Positions 26,427 through 33,220 of a stretch of 64,000 nt of DNA are shown piece after piece (position 1 is the first letter of the stretch; each line of letters opens with the position of its first letter). The stretch is from Mesorhizobium onobrychidis (lineage in GTDB: Bacteria; Pseudomonadota; Alphaproteobacteria; Rhizobiales; Rhizobiaceae): assembly GCF_024707545.1 (NCBI RefSeq), contig NZ_CP062229.1, forward strand, positions 1,364,001 to 1,428,000. Direction: 5' to 3'. The notes under the pieces are model-generated. The model was not told where the DNA came from, made no database searches, and was given only the letters and a program-made list of their open reading frames with translations. The translations under genes and the position numbers were made by a program.

Positions 26427-26978
26427 ATGGCCGCCGTCTCCCAGAGCTTCAAGACGGATCTGCTCGGCTCGATTCCGAGCCTGCGGGCCTTTGCCGTGTC
26501 ATTGACGCAAAACGCCGACAAGGCCGACGATCTGGTGCAGGAAACGCTGGTGAAGGCCTGGGACAAGCATGAAAGCTTCGAGCCAGGCACCAATCTCAAG
26601 GCATGGCTGTTCACCATCCTGCGCAATGAATTCTATTCGCAGATGCGCAAGCGCGGCCGCGAGGTGCAGGACAGCGACGGCATCATGACGGCCAGGCTAG
26701 CCGTCCATCCGGCCCAGCACGGCCAGCTCGACCTCAAGGACTTTCGCAGCGCGCTCGAGCAATTGCCCGAGGACCAGCGCGAAGCCATCATCCTTATCGG
26801 TGCGTCGGGCTTTTCCTACGAGGAAGCCGCCGAGATCTGCGGCTGCGCGGTCGGAACGATCAAGAGCCGCGTCAGCCGCGCCCGCACGCGGCTGCAGGAA
26901 ATCCTGAAGATTTCCGGCGATGACGAGTTTGGCCCGGATGCAATCTCGGCTCAGGTGACGGGGTCGAACGCCGCCTGA
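26427..26978 (+). CDS. ecfG: General stress ECF sigma factor EcfG (RpoE2-like)
   Basis: A 183-residue ECF15-type sigma factor. Region 2 is LTQNADKADDLVQETLVKAWD with the core-binding helix, then NLKAWLFTILRNEFYSQMRK; region 4 is LPEDQREAIILIGASGFSYE and AEICGCAVGTIKSRVSRART, which reads the -35 GGAAC. It directs the promoters listed in this region. It is encoded with NepR, opposite phyR. Confidence 0.96.
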   Translation: MAAVSQSFKTDLLGSIPSLRAFAVSLTQNADKADDLVQETLVKAWDKHESFEPGTNLKAWLFTILRNEFYSQMRKRGREVQDSDGIMTARLAVHPAQHGQLDLKDFRSALEQLPEDQREAIILIGASGFSYEEAAEICGCAVGTIKSRVSRARTRLQEILKISGDDEFGPDAISAQVTGSNAA

Positions 26979-27032
26979 ATACGGATCACCGGTAATATGG
27001 GCCCCGGTAGTACCGGCGCCGGTCTTCGGACA

Positions 27033-27413
27033 TCAAACAAGAGGGCCGCGCCCGCACGCCGCCGCCACTGCCTGCACGAGATCGTCTCCCGAATAAGGCT
27101 TGGTGACCAATCTGATATCCGGAAAGGACACCTTGATTTCGTCCATGTCGGAATAGCCCGAGGCGAAGACGAAAGGCACGCCCGATTCGCGCAGCCGCGA
27201 AGCGAAATCGAGCGTCGAAGCGCCGCCCAGCATGAGGTCGACGATGGCTGCGTCGAATTGCGAGGCAACGCTCTTCCGATCGATCTCACCCAGATCGCGG
27301 GCGATGATCACGTCGCCGGCGCCATAGTCGCGGCAAAGCTGCTCGACATCCATGGCGATGAGGAATTCATCCTCCAAAACAAGAATCCGCAATCCGTCAA
27401 GCAAGGGTGGCAC
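27033..27413 (-). CDS. Single-domain response regulator of the FATGUY type
   Basis: A 126-residue receiver with no output domain. The acidic pair is LRILVLEDEFLIAM, phospho-acceptor Asp is in AAIVDLMLGGAS, and Lys is in RLVTKPYS. The segment VPFVFASGYSD matches the FAT-GUY motif (PFxFATG) of stress-linked single-domain regulators such as SdrG and MrrA (named from the literature), which pass phosphate between kinases and PhyR. The start is GTG at 27413; no ribosome site is strong. It is convergent with ecfG. Confidence 0.9.
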   Translation of the reverse strand: MPPLLDGLRILVLEDEFLIAMDVEQLCRDYGAGDVIIARDLGEIDRKSVASQFDAAIVDLMLGGASTLDFASRLRESGVPFVFASGYSDMDEIKVSFPDIRLVTKPYSGDDLVQAVAAACGRGPLV

Positions 27414-27706
27414 GTGGCAATGTCTCCGTGGAGCGCGGGGAAAGGGGAAGCGCAGGGAACAGAGGAGTCATGACCTCTATTTGGCTTCCTGTCATCTAAA
27501 GTTATTTGGCATCCTGTCATCTAAAAAAGACATGCCCGTCGCGGACGACGGAATTTCGATCCTTCAACGAGACGATCCGAAAGCTCAACCCGCTGGGAGG
27601 GTTGAGCGAGGGTCGCCGGCCGCTGATCTGGCGCCGGTCCCGGGATGTTTGGGTCGGGCTGGACTCATACGCGGAAACACCCTTTCATGGACCTCATTCC
27701 GATTTC
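27414..27706. other. Intergenic region with a duplicated motif
   Basis: No gene is supported. It contains the 25-bp period direct repeat at 27479-27525 and, at its right edge, the EcfG promoter of the DUF883 gene. Confidence 0.6.
27479..27525. repeat. 22-bp direct repeat, 25-bp period
   Basis: ATTTGGCTTCCTGTCATCTAAA (27479-27500) and ATTTGGCATCCTGTCATCTAAA (27504-27525) differ at one base. It lies between the divergent response regulator and DUF883 genes and could be a tandem binding site. CTGTCAT inside it recalls a PhoB half-site but the spacing is wrong. Confidence 0.85.
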
Positions 27707-27731
27707 GGAACCTTGGCGTGTATCGAGCGTT
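27707..27731 (+). promoter_or_regulatory. EcfG-type promoter of the DUF883/YqjE-like pair
   Basis: GGAAC, 16 bases, CGTT, 29 bases before the ATG at 27760. Confidence 0.88.
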
Positions 27732-27759
27732 TGGAGCCAAGCAAGCAAGGAGTTGAGCA

Positions 27760-28086
27760 ATGGCGACTGCCGCAGGAAAGGCCGCGAATGCAAGCCGGGC
27801 GGATTCGGATCTCGAGGCCGACATCAGGCAATTGAAAGCCGATATTGAAAAACTCACCAAGCAATTGGCCAAGACCGGTGAGCATGGTTACGGGACGGCC
27901 CGCCGCGCCGCGACCGAAGGTGTCGAGCAATTGCGCGCCCAGGGCGAAGCAGCCTTCGACACCCTGCGCAGCAACGCCAAGGACATCGAAGCGCAAGTGG
28001 CGGCGAGCGTGCGCGAAAAGCCGGTGACGTCGCTGGCAATCGCGGCAGGCGTCGGCTTTCTGTTCGCGCTTCTCGCGCGCCGCTAG
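27760..28086 (+). CDS. DUF883/ElaB/YqjD-family membrane-anchored protein
   Basis: A 108-residue protein: a long helical region with coiled-coil character (LEADIRQLKADIEKLTKQLA, ending with AAFDTLRSNAKDIEAQVAAS), then a C-terminal membrane helix (PVTSLAIAAGVGFLFALLAR). This is the ElaB/YqjD/DUF883 architecture; members anchor ribosomes to the membrane in stationary phase in E. coli. AAGGAG precedes the ATG. It is stress-inducible through the EcfG promoter and probably co-transcribed with the next gene. Confidence 0.88.
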   Translation: MATAAGKAANASRADSDLEADIRQLKADIEKLTKQLAKTGEHGYGTARRAATEGVEQLRAQGEAAFDTLRSNAKDIEAQVAASVREKPVTSLAIAAGVGFLFALLARR

Positions 28087-28097
28087 CCTCAGCCCAG

Positions 28098-28562
28098 ATG
28101 GGAATGCTGGCATCGTTGATCTCGGGCCTCGCCTCGGGTGAAGCCGTTGCAGCCGTGCGGCGCGCGCGCACGGCTGCAATCGTCTATGCGCTCGCAGCAC
28201 TTGCCGCACTGTGCGGCGTCGGTTTCCTCGTCGGAGCCGCCTATGTCTGGGTGGCGGGTCACTACGGGCCGATAGCAGCCTGCCTTGGTTTCGGGCTCGG
28301 TTTCCTGGTGATCGCAGGGCTCCTCCTGCTCATCCATCAGCTGTCGGCCGGCGCGCGCGCCCGACGCCGGGCGCGGAGGCGCCAAGCAGATATGAAAGCG
28401 GTCGGCATCACGGCCGCGCTCGCCGTGCTGCCGGCGCTACTCAAGGGGAAAGGCGGCCTGGGCACCCTACTCGGCCCAGCGATCGCACTCGCTGCCTATG
28501 CCATCTACCGCGAGAACGTGAAGCCGGGCGCGGGCGATCCGGACGCGGGCGAATCGAAGTGA
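28098..28562 (+). CDS. YqjE/holin-like membrane protein
   Basis: A 154-residue membrane protein with helices around AAIVYALAALAALCGVGFLV and GPIAACLGFGLGFLVIAGLL, a strongly basic loop (SAGARARRRARRRQADMK) and a C-terminal stretch. A YqjE-like membrane protein next to a DUF883 protein reproduces the yqjD-yqjE pairing of enterobacteria. It follows the DUF883 stop by 11 bases, so the two form one unit. Confidence 0.8.
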   Translation: MGMLASLISGLASGEAVAAVRRARTAAIVYALAALAALCGVGFLVGAAYVWVAGHYGPIAACLGFGLGFLVIAGLLLLIHQLSAGARARRRARRRQADMKAVGITAALAVLPALLKGKGGLGTLLGPAIALAAYAIYRENVKPGAGDPDAGESK

Positions 28563-28589
28563 GTTGAAGCGAAATGAGCCTGGCGGCCG

Positions 28590-30140
28590 TCACTTCGGCA
28601 GATCCTCCAGCGGCATCGATATTTCGGCGAACACGCCTTCCGGCCGGAATTCGTGGGTCACTTCGCTGGAGATGACCTTGGCCAGGCTGCGGCGGATCAG
28701 GATCGAGCCGAAGCCGTGGCGTTCGGGCGAGGCAACTTCAGGCCCGCCGCTTTCGCGCCAGGTCAGCACCAGGCGCCGTGCGCCTTTCCCGCCCTGTGCC
28801 TTCCAGTCGAGATCGACCTTGCCCGAAGCCGCCGACAGCGCTCCGTATTGCAGCGCGTTGCTCCCCAGTTCATGCAAGATCAGGCCGAGCCCGACTGCCT
28901 GGTCGGGCGAAAGCAGCAGATCGGCGCCCGAGATCGTCATGCGCGGCTGTCCGGCGGTGTCGAACGGCTTGACTTCGATCTGCACGAGTTCGCGAATGCC
29001 GATGCCGCGCCACTCGCGGTCGGACAGCAGGCTGTGAGCGGCGCCCAACGCCTGAAGCCTGGCGCTGAAGGCTTCGAGGAAATCGCTCGGCTGGCGGGCA
29101 TGGCGAACGGTCTGCGTCGCCAACGCCTGCACGGTCGCCAGCGTGTTCTTGACGCGATGGTTCAGCTCGCGCAGCAGGAGCCGTTGCCGCTCGTCGCCGA
29201 GCTTGCGTTCGGTGATGTCGTAATTGACGCCGAAGATCAGCGTCGGCTTGCCGTCGGCATCGCGCTCGATGACACGGCCGCGCGTAGCGAGCCAGCGCGG
29301 CGGACTGAAGCCCTTGACGCGGTATTCGCCAAAATAGTCGTCGCCGCCGGTCAGCGCGTCGCGAAAGCGCGTCTCGGTCTGGTAGACATCGCGCGGGTCG
29401 ATGGCGGCAAGGATATCGCGCGCCCTCAGCCGGTTTGAGCGCGGCAGATCGAACAGCTCCGACAACCGGACATCGCATTCGATCGTGTCGGTGTGGATGT
29501 CCCATGCCCAACTGGCGAGCGAGGCGGCATCGAGCGCGATGCCGCGCCGCTTTTCCTCGCGCGCCAGCGCCGCTGCGGCGCTGGCGCCGTTGCGGGTGGC
29601 GTCCTTCAATGCGAACAGGCTGGCGGCGAGGATGGCGAGCGCCGTCAATTGTTCGAGCTGGGCGGCAGACGGGGACGCGCGCGGCTTCCGGTCGAGCACG
29701 CAGAGTGTGCCGATGCGGGCGCCGGCCACCACAATCGCCGCACCCGCATAGAAACGGACATGGTGCTGGCCAGTGACCAGGGGGCTGGCGCTGAAACGTG
29801 GATCCGCGATCGCATCGTTCACCACCATCGGCTCGTCGCCGGCGGCAATGGCGTGGGCGCAGAAAGACGTATCGGTCGCCGCCTCGGTCTCATCCAGGCC
29901 GACACTGGATTTGTACCATTGCCGCTCGACGTCGAGCAGCGTGACGAGCGCGATAGGCGCCTGCATCACCGCGGCGGCAAGAGCACTGATATGGTCGAAG
30001 TCGGGATCGGCTGCCGTGCCGAGTGCATCGAGACCGTGGAGTACGGCAAGCCGATCCTGCGCCCTTACCACGCCAAGGACATCGACCGGCAGATTCGGCT
30101 TTATCTCTACCCTGCTATCCACAAGCCCCCCAAAATGCAT
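28590..30140 (-). CDS. Soluble HWE histidine kinase with GAF and PAS domains
   Basis: A 516-residue kinase. Residues ~30-170 form a GAF domain (PIALVTLLDVERQWYKSSVG, ending IGTLCVLDRKPR), residues ~190-315 a PAS domain (FGEYRVKGFSPPRWLATRGR, ending VNYDITERKLGDE). The H-box is LLRELNHRVKNTLATVQALA, the N-box LILHELGSNALQYGALS, and the W-x-E motif LTWRESG. Soluble multi-sensor HWE kinases of this kind feed PhyR. No EcfG promoter was found upstream, unlike the other kinase at 23611. Confidence 0.9.
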   Translation of the reverse strand: MHFGGLVDSRVEIKPNLPVDVLGVVRAQDRLAVLHGLDALGTAADPDFDHISALAAAVMQAPIALVTLLDVERQWYKSSVGLDETEAATDTSFCAHAIAAGDEPMVVNDAIADPRFSASPLVTGQHHVRFYAGAAIVVAGARIGTLCVLDRKPRASPSAAQLEQLTALAILAASLFALKDATRNGASAAAALAREEKRRGIALDAASLASWAWDIHTDTIECDVRLSELFDLPRSNRLRARDILAAIDPRDVYQTETRFRDALTGGDDYFGEYRVKGFSPPRWLATRGRVIERDADGKPTLIFGVNYDITERKLGDERQRLLLRELNHRVKNTLATVQALATQTVRHARQPSDFLEAFSARLQALGAAHSLLSDREWRGIGIRELVQIEVKPFDTAGQPRMTISGADLLLSPDQAVGLGLILHELGSNALQYGALSAASGKVDLDWKAQGGKGARRLVLTWRESGGPEVASPERHGFGSILIRRSLAKVISSEVTHEFRPEGVFAEISMPLEDLPK

Positions 30141-30186
30141 CGGCTTGCAGCCCTTCGCGCTAGGCCAGTTGCCTGGCTCCGAAACC

Positions 30187-30211
30187 GGAACCTTCGCCTT
30201 GAGGAACCGTT
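30187..30211 (+). promoter_or_regulatory. EcfG-type promoter of the small membrane protein gene
   Basis: GGAAC, 16 bases, CGTT, 57 bases before the ATG at 30269. Confidence 0.85.
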
Positions 30212-30268
30212 ACCCAACCACGTTTTGCCAGCCGCGCCCGTCGGCGCCAAACGATATGGAGGCTGATC

Positions 30269-30469
30269 ATGCCCAAGATCGTTCCTGAAAACAAAGCCCG
30301 CCAGGGACGCTGGGGGTGGCACACTTTCCGTATCTTGATCGCGGCGCTGCTGTTGGCGTTTATCGCCTGGGGCATCGCGGAGATTTACGGCAACATGATA
30401 GACAAGACGTCGACAACCGAACAGGGCGAGCTTCCCAGGAACGAACAGGGCGAGATTCCCAAAGGCTAA
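30269..30469 (+). CDS. Small single-pass membrane protein, stress-induced
   Basis: A 66-residue protein: basic head, one membrane helix (FRILIAALLLAFIAWGIAEI), then a Glu/Gln-rich tail in which NEQGEIPKG and TEQGELPR are near repeats. GGAGG six bases before the ATG supports it. The EcfG promoter suggests envelope stress. No function is known to me. Confidence 0.8.
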   Translation: MPKIVPENKARQGRWGWHTFRILIAALLLAFIAWGIAEIYGNMIDKTSTTEQGELPRNEQGEIPKG

Positions 30470-30498
30470 AGCCTTCCGATCGACTGTGCCGGGATGCA

Positions 30499-31461
30499 TC
30501 AAGCGGCCTTTGCTTGGACAGCGCGCGCCGGGACGAGAACGTTCAGCGCGCCAGGGTGGATTTCAATTGTCGTTTCGCGGTCAAGCCCGACCAGTTCGCC
30601 ATCCATGACGGCGCGGAATTTCTTCGCTGCCGAGTGGACTTTCAAAACGGCCCGGTCGGCCTGGTGAATTTCCACGTGCTCACTGTCGCGCCATTTGCCG
30701 CGTGCCATGTCGAAGAGGACCCTGACCAGTTCGCCACGCCGCCGCGCCACCGTGACATAGATGCCGAGCACGCCGCCGGCGGGATTGTCGGCATAGGGCA
30801 GATGACCCTCACCGAACAGATTGTTGGTGATGCCGATGCCGGTGGTGCGCGTCACGATCTCGGCTTCGCCGATGGTCAGCGTCACCTTCATTGCCGACGG
30901 GTTGTTGATCGCTGCCCAGGCAGCCTTCACTGAAGCCCGCATCTTTCCCAACCGCGAGCCAAATTCCATGGCCTGGCGAAGCTGAACCATCCTGGCATGC
31001 ATGCCGATCGAGAACTGATGCACGAATGGCCTGCCGTTGGCGGTTGCCATATCGACTGCGATCACCTCGCCGTCGGCAAAGGATTCCACGGCCGCGTCCA
31101 GGGTCTGTGGGATGCCGAGCCCGCGCGCGAACAGGTTCATCGTGCCAGCCGGCAAAATGGCAAGTGCCTTCTTCCTGCCCATCAACCGAGCCGCTGCGGC
31201 CGAAATGGTGCCGTCGCCGCCGCCGGCCAGCACAATGTCGACGCTGTGCTTCGAAGCGATGCGGTCCAGCGTTGCGACGATGTCCTTGCCGGCAACGATG
31301 TCGATATCGATGGAGTGACCTGCTGCCTCCAACGTCTGGCGCATCCGGTCCGTGAAGGCGGAAAGATCAATCGTACGCAGGGTGCCGCCCTCCTGGTTCA
31401 GCACCGCCGCAAATCGCATCCCCCCGCTCCGTTTTTTCTTGCCAACCATTTGGATAATCAT
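30499..31461 (-). CDS. Diacylglycerol/lipid-kinase-family protein
   Basis: A 320-residue DAGK-catalytic-fold protein with the nucleotide loop DIVLAGGGDGTISAAAARL and the following PAGTMNLFARGLGI (the P-x-G-T-x-N-x-x-A signature). Members phosphorylate diacylglycerol, sphingosine or other lipids, using a magnesium-bound ATP. The exact lipid is not predictable. Starts at 31461, 31449 or 31419 are possible; the last has GGAG upstream. An EcfG promoter lies 30 bases before the first start, so the gene belongs to the stress regulon. Confidence 0.87.
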   Translation of the reverse strand: MIIQMVGKKKRSGGMRFAAVLNQEGGTLRTIDLSAFTDRMRQTLEAAGHSIDIDIVAGKDIVATLDRIASKHSVDIVLAGGGDGTISAAAARLMGRKKALAILPAGTMNLFARGLGIPQTLDAAVESFADGEVIAVDMATANGRPFVHQFSIGMHARMVQLRQAMEFGSRLGKMRASVKAAWAAINNPSAMKVTLTIGEAEIVTRTTGIGITNNLFGEGHLPYADNPAGGVLGIYVTVARRRGELVRVLFDMARGKWRDSEHVEIHQADRAVLKVHSAAKKFRAVMDGELVGLDRETTIEIHPGALNVLVPARAVQAKAA

Positions 31462-31490
31462 CGGCCAGGACAGACCCAGCCCGAGGCTGG

Positions 31491-31515
31491 AACGGGGCGG
31501 CTGAAAAAAAGTTCC
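31491..31515 (-). promoter_or_regulatory. EcfG-type promoter of the lipid-kinase gene
   Basis: Minus-strand GGAAC, 16 bases, CGTT. Confidence 0.87.
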
Positions 31516-31610
31516 GCAGCTCTGACGAAAATACAGGAGCGAATCTCACCGGCCGAACGCATGATTGAGCGCGATTCGGGTGGTTTTTTCACGATGCTCG
31601 CCGTGGTGTC

Positions 31611-31635
31611 GGAACAACGGCGCGGTCACGACGTT
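31611..31635 (+). promoter_or_regulatory. EcfG-type promoter of the PRC-barrel gene
   Basis: GGAAC, 16 bases, CGTT, 76 bases before the ATG at 31711. It is divergent from the lipid-kinase promoter. Confidence 0.87.
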
Positions 31636-31710
31636 GTGAATATGTAACGCCGCGACCAATCTCCCACCCGGTGGCTCGTGGCGTGAACGAAATAACGCTC
31701 GAGGAGGATT

Positions 31711-33168
31711 ATGATGATCCGCACCCTTTTAACCACCACCGCACTGGCAGCGTTGATTGCGACCGGTGCGTATGCGCAGGAGGCCACAACCCCGGCGCCG
31801 ACGCAGGACCCGGCAGTTCAGGATACAGCTCCGGCAGCTCCCGTTGCGCGCGCCGAGGGCAGCTTGGTAACCAACATCGTCGGTGAATCTGTCTATAATG
31901 GCACAGGCGACGATGCCGAGAACATCGGTAATGTCAGTGATGTCGTCTTCGATGAAAACGGTCAGGCGAAATCCGTCGTTATCGGTGTCGGCGGCTTTCT
32001 TGGCGTCGGCGCCAAGAATGTCACTTTCGACTACAGCAAGTTGGAATGGGCCGAACGGAATGGCGACCGCTGGCTGATTGCCAAAACCACAAAGGATGAG
32101 TTGACGGCTCAGCCGGACTTCGACCGCAAGCCCTATGATCCGGCTCCTGCGGCCACCGACACCACGGCTACGGCTCCTCCAGCCCCTTCTGGCACGACCG
32201 ATACCACCGCACAGAACGCTCCGGCGGCTCCGGTCGAACCGGTTCCGGCCGAACCCGTGAAGCGTGCCGACGGTAACCTTGCCACCAATATCATCGGCGA
32301 AAACGTCTACAACGGCACTGGCGACGACGCTCAAAACATCGGTGACGTGAACGACATCGTCCTGGCCAAGGATGGCAAGGCCGAGTCGCTGATCATTGGC
32401 GTCGGCGGCTTCCTTGAGATTGGCGAAAAGAATGTCGCCTATCAGTTCGACAAGGCCAAGTGGGCGGAGAGGGATGGCGATCGCTGGCTAGTGGCCGAGA
32501 CCACGAGAGAGGATCTGGAGGCGCTGCCGGAGTTCGACCGCAGGCCCTATGATCCCGCCCCGGCGACTACCGCATCGACTGACGCGGCGACGCCGGCGCC
32601 GGTGACCACGACCCCTGCTGTCACTCCAACCCCGGCGGAGAAGACCGCGGAAGCTCCGGCGGCAACGCCTGAACCCGCTGCTCCGGCACCGGCGGACAAG
32701 ACCGCGGAAGCCCCTGCGGCAACGCCTGACACCGCTGCTCCGGCTCCAATGGACAAGACAGCCGAGGCTCCGGCTGCAGCAACGCCTGACGCAACACCCG
32801 ACCAGACACAGACCGCGGCGATCGACAAGTCGGCGCTGACCGAAATGCCGGTCGACAAAATCCGGTCCGAGGATTTGGTTGGAACCACCGTCTATGGCGC
32901 TAATGATGTCAACGTCGGTGAGATTGGTGACGTCGTGCTGACGGGCGACAAGAAGGTCGATGCCGTCATCATCGACGTCGGCGGTTTCCTTGGCGTTGGC
33001 GAGAAGGAGGTGGCGATCGGCATGGATAACCTGAAATTCATGACCGACAAGGATGGCAAGCGCTATCTCTACACGAGCTTCACCAAGGAGCAGTTCGAGG
33101 CGCAGGCGCCTTATGACAAGGGCACATATACGCAAAACCGCGACACACAGCGCATGATCATGCGGTAG
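31711..33168 (+). CDS. Exported protein with three PRC-barrel domains and Ala/Pro-rich linkers
   Basis: A 485-residue protein with signal peptide (IRTLLTTTALAALIATGAYA, cleavage after AYA). Three PRC-barrel repeats follow: the first near residues 50-140, the second at ~190-280 and the third at ~385-470. Each has an ENIGNVSDVV-like strand and a GVGGFLGVGxKxV loop (VIGVGGFLGVGAK, IIGVGGFLEIGEK, VIDVGGFLGVGEK). The linkers are rich in Ala, Pro and Thr, with DKTAEAPAATP-type repeats. PRC-barrels are usually RNA- or partner-binding; here export suggests an envelope role. GAGGAGG before the ATG and an EcfG promoter support stress expression. Confidence 0.9.
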   Translation: MMIRTLLTTTALAALIATGAYAQEATTPAPTQDPAVQDTAPAAPVARAEGSLVTNIVGESVYNGTGDDAENIGNVSDVVFDENGQAKSVVIGVGGFLGVGAKNVTFDYSKLEWAERNGDRWLIAKTTKDELTAQPDFDRKPYDPAPAATDTTATAPPAPSGTTDTTAQNAPAAPVEPVPAEPVKRADGNLATNIIGENVYNGTGDDAQNIGDVNDIVLAKDGKAESLIIGVGGFLEIGEKNVAYQFDKAKWAERDGDRWLVAETTREDLEALPEFDRRPYDPAPATTASTDAATPAPVTTTPAVTPTPAEKTAEAPAATPEPAAPAPADKTAEAPAATPDTAAPAPMDKTAEAPAAATPDATPDQTQTAAIDKSALTEMPVDKIRSEDLVGTTVYGANDVNVGEIGDVVLTGDKKVDAVIIDVGGFLGVGEKEVAIGMDNLKFMTDKDGKRYLYTSFTKEQFEAQAPYDKGTYTQNRDTQRMIMR

Positions 33169-33188
33169 TTTGCTCCAACGACGAAAGA

Positions 33189-33220
33189 GGCCCGTGCCGG
33201 CAAAGGCGCGGGCCTTTTTT
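33189..33220 (+). terminator. Rho-independent terminator after the PRC-barrel gene
   Basis: GGCCCGTGCC, loop GGCAAA region, GGCGCGGGCC (one G-T pair), then six T. It overlaps the 3' edge of the convergent sulfatase-like gene at 33220. Confidence 0.9.

Noticed and set aside
27479..27525. Pho box at the direct repeat
   Set aside because: CTGTCAT occurs twice but 25 bases apart, not 11, so it does not match PhoB spacing.
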